NCBI GenBank assembly: GCA_036346395.1
Contig: CM070604.1
Span: 38,653,662-38,717,661, forward strand
Source of the DNA: Hsuehochloa calcarea
Lineage: Eukaryota; Streptophyta; Magnoliopsida; Poales; Poaceae
DNA: 64,000 bases
Direction: 5' to 3'
Below the pieces are notes generated by a model. The model worked only from the letters and a program-made list of their open reading frames with translations, was not told the origin of the DNA and made no database searches. The number at the start of each line of letters is the position of its first letter. The stretch's first letter is position 1. The translations under genes were made by a program, and so were the position numbers. This document shows positions 57,771-64,000 of this stretch, in pieces.

Positions 57771-59876
57771 GTAAGGATGAAAACCAAAGGTTGCATTTGG
57801 GTTAGTCTAGGTATCTTGATCCCTGATCCCTCCCATTGCTCTGAGATGAACTGATGAATGCTTGATACTCTGGGGTGTGATTGGGGAATGATAATGTTAC
57901 TGGGCTGTGGTGTGGTTGCTACTTGTGCGATGGGTAGTTCATAGTGGTGTATGAATGGGGTTACCTTGGTGGCCTCGGCCTCTGGCTCGTTCTTTGTTCT
58001 TCTTCTGCCTCGGCTCGTTCTTCTTCTTCTTGGCTTGGGAAATGAATCTGGGCCGCATGGGCTCTGGCCGGGGAATGTATTGACCGCCTTCTCTCCTAGT
58101 TGTGCACTCACCTTCTTACCATTGCCTCCTCTCCCTATTGCCTGCAGCAGATATTTCTTAGCCCTTGCTATTGCTTTGGCTGAATGATGAAACCTACGGG
58201 AATAAGATAGCTTGGATTTACTTAGGTTAGTCTAGGTATCGCGGTTATCCAGGTGCCGATTGATTTGGGTTAGTCTAGGTATCTTGAGAATCAAGGTGCC
58301 GGTTAACCTAAGTTGGTATGGGTAGCCTTGGTACTCAGGGTGCTGACTAATCTAAGTTGATCCGGAAACAACGATGATCCTTATGGTACTCTGACGGCAA
58401 TTCCTTCTTATCTGTGTGGGATTTCTATGCTTTTTTAGCTCAAGTTTCCTATTATCCACCTACAGTGACATTAACATGCTTAAATGTTTGTGGGAATATA
58501 TAGTACTGTTTTATTACTACGTCAATTATCAATGCTTGTTTTTTGATGCTTGTTTTTTGGGGCTCAAGTAGTAATTTCAGGTGAATAATGGATGGTTTAA
58601 AAGTGAAATATTCTATATACATATTGACGCACTTTGAGTATGTCTTTTGGTCTTTCATCCTCGACATCAAGGATATCTTTCTATATGCCATATGATAAGT
58701 TCTTTCCTCATTCAGCGTGCATTAAATATCATTAGCCTTGTTGAGAATCTTAGAGTACAAAAGAAAAAATGAACAAATATATTTTCTCCACTCAAGTTGT
58801 ACTTTCAGTGATCAACGAATGGTCTAAAAATGAAATGTTCTTTATCCAAAAAATTGAATACATCTTGGCGCCCTTTGAGTAAGTCTTTTGGTATTTACCC
58901 TCCTTGATGTTAAGGATATCTTTCTATATGCCAAGCGAGAAGTTGTTTTATCATTTTGGCTTTAATTGGATTAACCTAGCCTTATAACACAGGGATCTTA
59001 AGAATACAAATGAAAGAATTTGATGGCATCAATGCAAATTAGGGATTAGGATTGTTTTGGGCTTCTTACAAGCGATAATTTTGGCATGTGTCCATTGTTT
59101 CTTGCCAAACTTGGTTTTCTTCAACTTCACCGCCAATTAGCACGTGAACTTTAATACACTTTGCAATTTTATTACGGCTTGGATGCTTCTTGTGTATAAG
59201 TTAGATACATGCGAATGTACACCTCAAGTATACACATGTATATGCTTATGAGCGTAAACAAGTATATACTATACACATAGAAGTTCCATTACTTTTGTTG
59301 CGATGAATTGCATGCCTCCACACCATACTTGAGTTTATTCATGCATCGTGATGAAGCATCGAGATAACATGTTTTGTACTAGTGTATCGACAAATATTTC
59401 TATGTAGATCTTCTTTGCATACCATTTTACCTTATTTATGTTAGGACCCTTCAATGTTATGTGCCTCCTATGTTGCCACTCCACATGCCACTGTTATGTG
59501 CCCCCATGACCCTCATGTCTGTGACACGTGGATTGCCATATATATATATATATGAAAAATCTTTGATAGAATAGATGGGTTGTAATACCATAAAAATTAC
59601 CTAAAGAAGTAACATAAGTGTTTTTTTTGTGAGGTATCAAACATTAATTTATTAACAAAAAATATCATTTAAGGAAAAACTGTTTTAGAAATTGCATGCC
59701 TCCACGCCATACTTCATATTATTCATGCACTGTGAGATATATGAAAGTGCACTGTGAATAATCATTGCGTACGTAACTTATATAGATAGCAAGTTAGCGA
59801 GATAGCGAGGCACCGTCTTCGCCGCCGTCGACGTCGCCAAATCGTCTGGATCTCCGATCAAGGTGGTGCAGGCGAG
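57771..59876. other. Intron or spacer before second CACTA gene
   Basis: Non-coding. Phrases like GGTTAGTCTAGGTATC repeat at about 57797, 58225 and 58268. A segment of about 160 bases at 58566-58720 recurs in diverged form at 58793-58960 (shared GATATCTTTCTATATGCCA). A short AT run lies at 59541-59556. Confidence 0.5.
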
Positions 59877-62716
59877 ATGGCGGAGGAATCTCTAAATTGC
59901 CGTCGGGCGCATGAGCGATCACGGAGGTCGGTGATGTCGATCCCGCCGAGTCCCAAAACGCAATTGCAAGATTCGGACCGTCTGCGGGGTACTTGTAAGA
60001 GCACGGGTCCCCATAACCACCCCAACACGGAAGTGTCGGCGGATGTCTGAGAGAGACGGTTGTGGTGAGCTTTACGCCTCGTTCACTTTCCCCGGCGGAC
60101 TGCACCGTGTGCGATGGCATGCGCTGCTCGCGATGTGCCACACGTGGAGGACCTTCAAGAGCCTGCTTGTCACGTAGTACGTGAACACGGGTCGGACGCC
60201 CTTCACGAAGTATCCTTTCTTGTCGCGGGATACATGGGATGCCTTCGTGCAGATGAAGACGACGGCCGAATTTCAGAGCAAAGTGCGGCGCCTGAGCTCT
60301 CGAGGCCCAAAACACTCACCCCCACAAACTCGGCACCGCTGGGTATGCGGGTAAAGCCACGAAGTGGGCGGCGGAGGACGAGACCGCTGCCCGACCGTTT
60401 GCTGGGATCTCAGACGAGCGCGCTCGAGCCTGGTTAAGAGCGAGGGCATCAGCCACGTCTTGGCGACATCTCTTTCGCAAACCCGGTACGCGGCGGTGTC
60501 CCAACGCTGGTAAATATGTCGAACCACTTAGTTGTTAATAAGTCCATAACTTCATGGTGTCTATAATAACATGATGTCCTCTTGCGAGAAGCATTGACTT
60601 CGCATCTTCCCAAGGTTCCTCGAAGTGGGCGGGGAGAAGGATGTACTATCTACGCCTGGGAAACAAGGAGCACCGGTCGCACGCGAGGCGTTGGGGTTTA
60701 CGTACCTTGGAGGATGGATTCCCACGACTACGCCACATATAGGAGTAGGAAGAGATCCAAGGACCAGACGACGCCTCATTTGGAACATGTCATTATTGAA
60801 AAATTTCAAGGATAAATAACAAGTTTACGTAACCAAGTAAATGAACTCATGAGGGCGCAAGCCGCCCACATTAATTTGGGAGCAAGTCCTCCTCAACATC
60901 GAGATGGCGTCGCGTCCACATATAATTCGGACATGACGACGTGCAATTACCGATCGACAACATCGAGGTAATGTACATCTGGAATGCTCCAAATATAGAC
61001 ATATAGGGCGCCTTAGCTAATTGTGTACCGTTTTGTAGGAGCCGACGCCCGCAAGCTCAAGTGAGGATGGTTGGGTCGATTGCTATTGAGGTCGGGCGGG
61101 TATGGTGTATCCATACCAGAAGAGGCGATCAAAGACGGTGCCCGGTGGCGCAGGTTACGCCAGTGCGGTGGACATGGTACATGACAATTTCATGGCCATC
61201 CTACCGAAATTCCCGAACGAAGAAATCACAACACTAGGGGATGCCGTGCACACTTTTATCCGATGGCCCAAGAAGGACATCGCCTCGGACCTGCGATGGC
61301 GCGATATCGTCACGACCGCTGCCTCTCCAATAGGACCCTCGATGAGTCCGCCCACCTTCGCTTCAAGCCCGCCTCATCGGTTCCGTCGAGAAGGCGCCAA
61401 GGGACAAGACAAGCGTGTCACCATATCGGTCCACGAGTCATCTCCGGAGAAGGCGTACGCAGCGTCTCGTTACGAACAAATCGATATCGAAGAAGATTCA
61501 GCGCCGCCAAGCCGGGCAATACTCCTTGGATATCCGTTGGTCTCGACAAAGAACTAACCGGCTCGGGACTAGCTTGTCAATCTTTGCATGAGTGGTACAT
61601 CGCGCAAGACCCAACAGAGGGAGCCATCTTGGAATCGGCGTCGATACGGGGCGAGCATTTTCATCACGAGGCGGGCCACTTTGTCGTGGGTTTCGAGGAC
61701 TTATTCGACCTATACAACCTAAGCGCCTCGGCGCCTCACTTCTACGATGTTGGACAACGTAAGTGTGTACAATCAATTTCTACACTCACGTGATAGCGAT
61801 AAATATCACAACTCATTCCTTACGTCGGATACATTATGAAATGTGCCCGTCGAATCAACGAACCTGGGTTTCCTCGACCATACGTGATCTCGAGCAAACA
61901 ATAAACCAAGACGCATCCTCGTCGAGAATTACATAAAATGGGATTGCTTGCTCGAGCGGCAAGGAGTACATAATGGTGCCGTACAACGAGTAAGTGCTTC
62001 ACTACTTGCTACACAAAATTCGTTTGAACATATATAGGTTTATGACTATAGCGACATACATGAGTAGGTTCCATTGGATTCTTGTGATTATTGTGCAAAA
62101 GAGGAACATGGTATTGTACCTTGATTCTCTACTCAACAAAACCATGACTTCACCCTTCTTAAAGGAATACTCGAAAGGTACGATCATTTCCTCCGCACAT
62201 AATTGTATTGTAGTCTTCCTTCATTTGAAATGGGCGAGGATAACTTTTGGAATCATGTAGAGGCGTTCATCGGCTATGTTGCCGAGGGAGGTTTATACAA
62301 AGAACGCAGCGCCACACTAACCCACAAGATGCGATTTCGACAGCGATACAACACAATAATAATATATCATACTCCGTAAATATTGCGTCTCGAATCGATT
62401 GTACCTATATATGTATATCCATTTTGCGGTCAAAGAAAAACAAGATCACCTATCGCATTCTCGTATGCCATCATATGCGGCTATTGATTAATTCCACGAC
62501 ACACGATCCCAAGGTAGGTCAATCTCGCTATAGTTATTTTCTAATTATAAATTTAAATATATATTCTTACTACTTTACTCTTGCTAGCGACAGGACTTGA
62601 ACCTAGAGTTAAAAGCACTCGAGAAGAACGAGGTCACACATGTTCGAGGGTTGCTCTGCGGCTTCATCAAGTCGGAAATCGTTAACCCCGACGGAGAGTT
62701 TCACGTCGTCGACTAG
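59877..62716 (+). pseudogene. Second CACTA gene, DUF8039/Ulp1-like, broken
   Basis: A plausible start is ATG at 59877 (MAEESLNCRRAHERSRR). Family blocks recalled from CACTA second genes follow: RTPFTKYPFLSRDTWDAFVQ, LGTAGYAGKATKWAAEDE, ERARAWLRARA, GRTRGVGVYVPWRM and ATYRSRKRSKD. The DUF8039-like TLGDAVHTFIRWPKKDI comes after an intron (about 60971-61039). The C48 protease-like end has CQSLHEWYIA, then FHWILVIIV with the expected His and YLDSLL with the expected Asp. I could not find the catalytic Cys motif. The end VRGLLCGFIKSEIVNPDGEF is followed by a TAG at 62714-62716. Several frameshifts and a stop near 60177 make it non-functional. Confidence 0.78.
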
Positions 62717-62789
62717 TTGTAATTGATTCAATATTGTAACTCACTTTGACTAGTTGTAATTCAATTTGTAACTCTAGCGACAATACTTG

Positions 62790-62942
62790 AAACATTCTTT
62801 TTTAATTGATTTTGAGTTAAATGAACACTTTGAGTTGTCAACAATAATCTGTGATGTATTGTTTCTACTTATTCGTTTGTAATTGATTTTGAGTTAAATG
62901 ATCACTTTGAGTTGTCAACAATAATCTCGATGTCATTGTTTA
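62790..62942 (+). repeat. 77-bp tandem duplication
   Basis: AATTGATTTTGAGTTAAATG, followed by CACTTTGAGTTGTCAACAAT, occurs twice downstream of the second CACTA gene. Confidence 0.9.
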
Positions 62943-63017
62943 CCTTGTTTGTTTTCGAGGGCATGGCTAGCAATTCTGAGGCTAGTGAAAATACGACAAA
63001 AACTAGTTAGTGGAAGG

Positions 63018-63444
63018 ACATATCACAGACGGTTTTGTTCAAAACCGTGTGTGATACTAGGTAATCACAGACGGTTTAAACCAAGAACCGTCTGTGATAA
63101 GCAAGCCTCACAGACGGTTCTTAGCTCAAACCGTGCAGTGATTATGTAGTATCACGACGGTTTTTATTAGAGCCGTCTCGATTATGAAGTATCACGAGCG
63201 GTTTGGTAATAGAACCGTCTGTGATACTTCAGATTCACAGACGGTTTGGTAATAGAACCGTCTGTGATACTTCAGTATCACGGATGGTTCTATTAAAAAA
63301 CCGTCTGTGTTAAACTTATCACAGACGGTTGAAAAACCGTCTGTGATAACCGCCTGTTATCACAGACATAAAAATTCAGACGGTTCAAAAACCGTCTGTG
63401 ATGACTGTTTCGAACCGTCTGTGATAAGGTTTTCTGTAGTAGTG
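63018..63444 (+). repeat. Inner CACTA right subterminal array
   Basis: About eight inverted-repeat units (TCACAGACGGTTT / AAACCGTCTGTGA forms) lead to the terminus TTTTCTGTAGTAGTG. Confidence 0.9.
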
Positions 63445-63447
63445 GGT

Positions 63448-63875
63448 TTTTGATAGTAGTTGTCTGTGATATTCGACGTATCACAAACTGTTGTTGGTGG
63501 TAGCCATTTGTGATTGGATACATATTACAAACGAGTGTTAGTAGTAGCCGTCTGTGATTGGATACATATCACAGATGGTTGTTAGTAGTAGCCGTCTATG
63601 ATTGTATATATATCATAGATAAATTGTAAAAATAGTTGTATGTGATAGTACGCATTCATAGACGGTTTATTCCACAAAACCGTTTGTGATAGTTCATTCT
63701 ATACCTAAATATTTTAGTTTTTTGGCTAGTTTCAGGTAATACTAGTCATGCTCTCTGAAAATAAGCAAGCAGAAAACAGATATATCACAATTGATTTGAT
63801 ATAGAACAACTCAAAGTGATTTAAAAACTCAATATCAATTACGAAGTGATTTGATATATTACAACTCAAAGTGAA
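63448..63875 (-). mobile_element. Outer CACTA element, continuation
   Basis: Subterminal units of the outer element resume, in a diverged style (GTAGCCGTCTGTGATTGGATA), to about 63700. Then comes AT-rich sequence that on minus resembles the 3' flank of the inner element's second gene (TTGTAATTCACTTTGAGTTG). Confidence 0.8.
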
Positions 63876-64000
63876 TTACAATAAATTAGTGTCGTTTGGG
63901 TGAAACTCTCCATACTGTTTAATTATGTCCCCTATGATGAAGGCGGAGAGCAGTCCTCGAACGTCTACGAGTAAGCCCAGAAGGAAGGCACTTTCTGGTA
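63876..64000 (-). pseudogene. Outer CACTA second-gene C-terminus (partial at window edge)
   Basis: On minus the reading to the stop at 63876-63878 is VDVRGLLSAFIIGDIIKQYG, then EFHPND. It parallels VRGLLCGFIKSEIVNPDGEF of the inner element's second gene. Whether the rest is intact lies beyond the window. The outer element is thus a relative of the inner one in opposite orientation. Confidence 0.7.

Larger units (their letters stand above)
49117..63444 (+). mobile_element. Inner CACTA (En/Spm-like) transposon, 14.3 kb
   Basis: The ends are CACTACTACAAAAGAGGC and CTGTAGTAGTG (in reverse complement CACTACTACAG). The 3-bp duplication GGT lies at 49114-49116 and 63445-63447. It carries a left subterminal palindrome array, a TNP2-type transposase gene, an internal array, a second gene with Ulp1-like features, and a right array. 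It includes a younger solo gypsy LTR (50561-53857). Both genes are damaged. Confidence 0.92.

Noticed and set aside
59794..60527. Minus-strand ORFs of 173 and 84 codons
   Set aside because: The plus strand here gives CACTA second-gene motifs across frames; the minus ORFs are shadows.
63018..63700. CRISPR-like array of short palindromic repeats
   Set aside because: The repeats vary, are spaced irregularly, lie at transposon ends and occur in a plant genome. They are CACTA subterminal repeats.

Overview
This window looks like heterochromatic or intergenic DNA of a grass, most likely a rice relative. The grounds are GC-rich monocot-style genes (a plantacyanin, a GASA/snakin relic, an LCB2 relic) embedded in typical Poaceae transposon families. 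Assignments come from reading the sequence and recalling family consensus features; no database search was run. Only one ordinary host gene appears intact: the two-exon plantacyanin at 3833-4337. Host relics are a damaged GASA gene (794-1268) and one exon of serine palmitoyltransferase LCB2 (48418-48543, minus).

Nearly everything else is nested transposons, and several junctions can be read to the base from target-site duplications (TSDs). From left to right: a Ty1/copia 3' end whose LTR lies just upstream of the plantacyanin gene (2686-3720). Then an old copia element (5641-24240), split by a 2.4-kb SIRE-like LTR (10036-12437) and by an 11.2-kb Ty3/gypsy element (12824-24060, TSD CTGAA). Next is a LINE ORF2 on the minus strand, split by a 4.0-kb hAT element (26312-30333, TSD ATTGTTCT). 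After that comes a MULE (about 31175-38340, mudrA-like transposase on minus), split by an LTR element with almost no internal region (32545-36000, TSD GCGTC). A copia protease fragment (40490-41790) is split by a 583-bp non-autonomous hAT element. Then follow a Tourist-like MITE, a 1.35-kb hAT derivative (43377-44727, TSD ACTACAAG) and a Helitron helicase relic on minus.

The right quarter is one CACTA element inside another. The inner element (49117-63444, 14.3 kb, TSD GGT) carries a TNP2-type transposase gene and a second gene with DUF8039/Ulp1-like features, both on plus. Its TNP2 gene is split by a 3.3-kb solo gypsy LTR (TSD GAAG). The outer element starts at 48794, resumes at 63448 and runs off the window in the opposite orientation. 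Its second gene ends at 63876 on minus.

The most unusual structures are these: an internal copy of the CACTA subterminal palindrome array with a TATA box ahead of the second CACTA gene; LTRs packed with short palindromes and minisatellites; and an LCB2 exon beside Helitron helicase sequence. Almost every transposon ORF is broken by frameshifts or stops. The two gypsy LTRs differ mainly by small indels in CpG-rich stretches, so part of the damage could be base-calling or assembly error.
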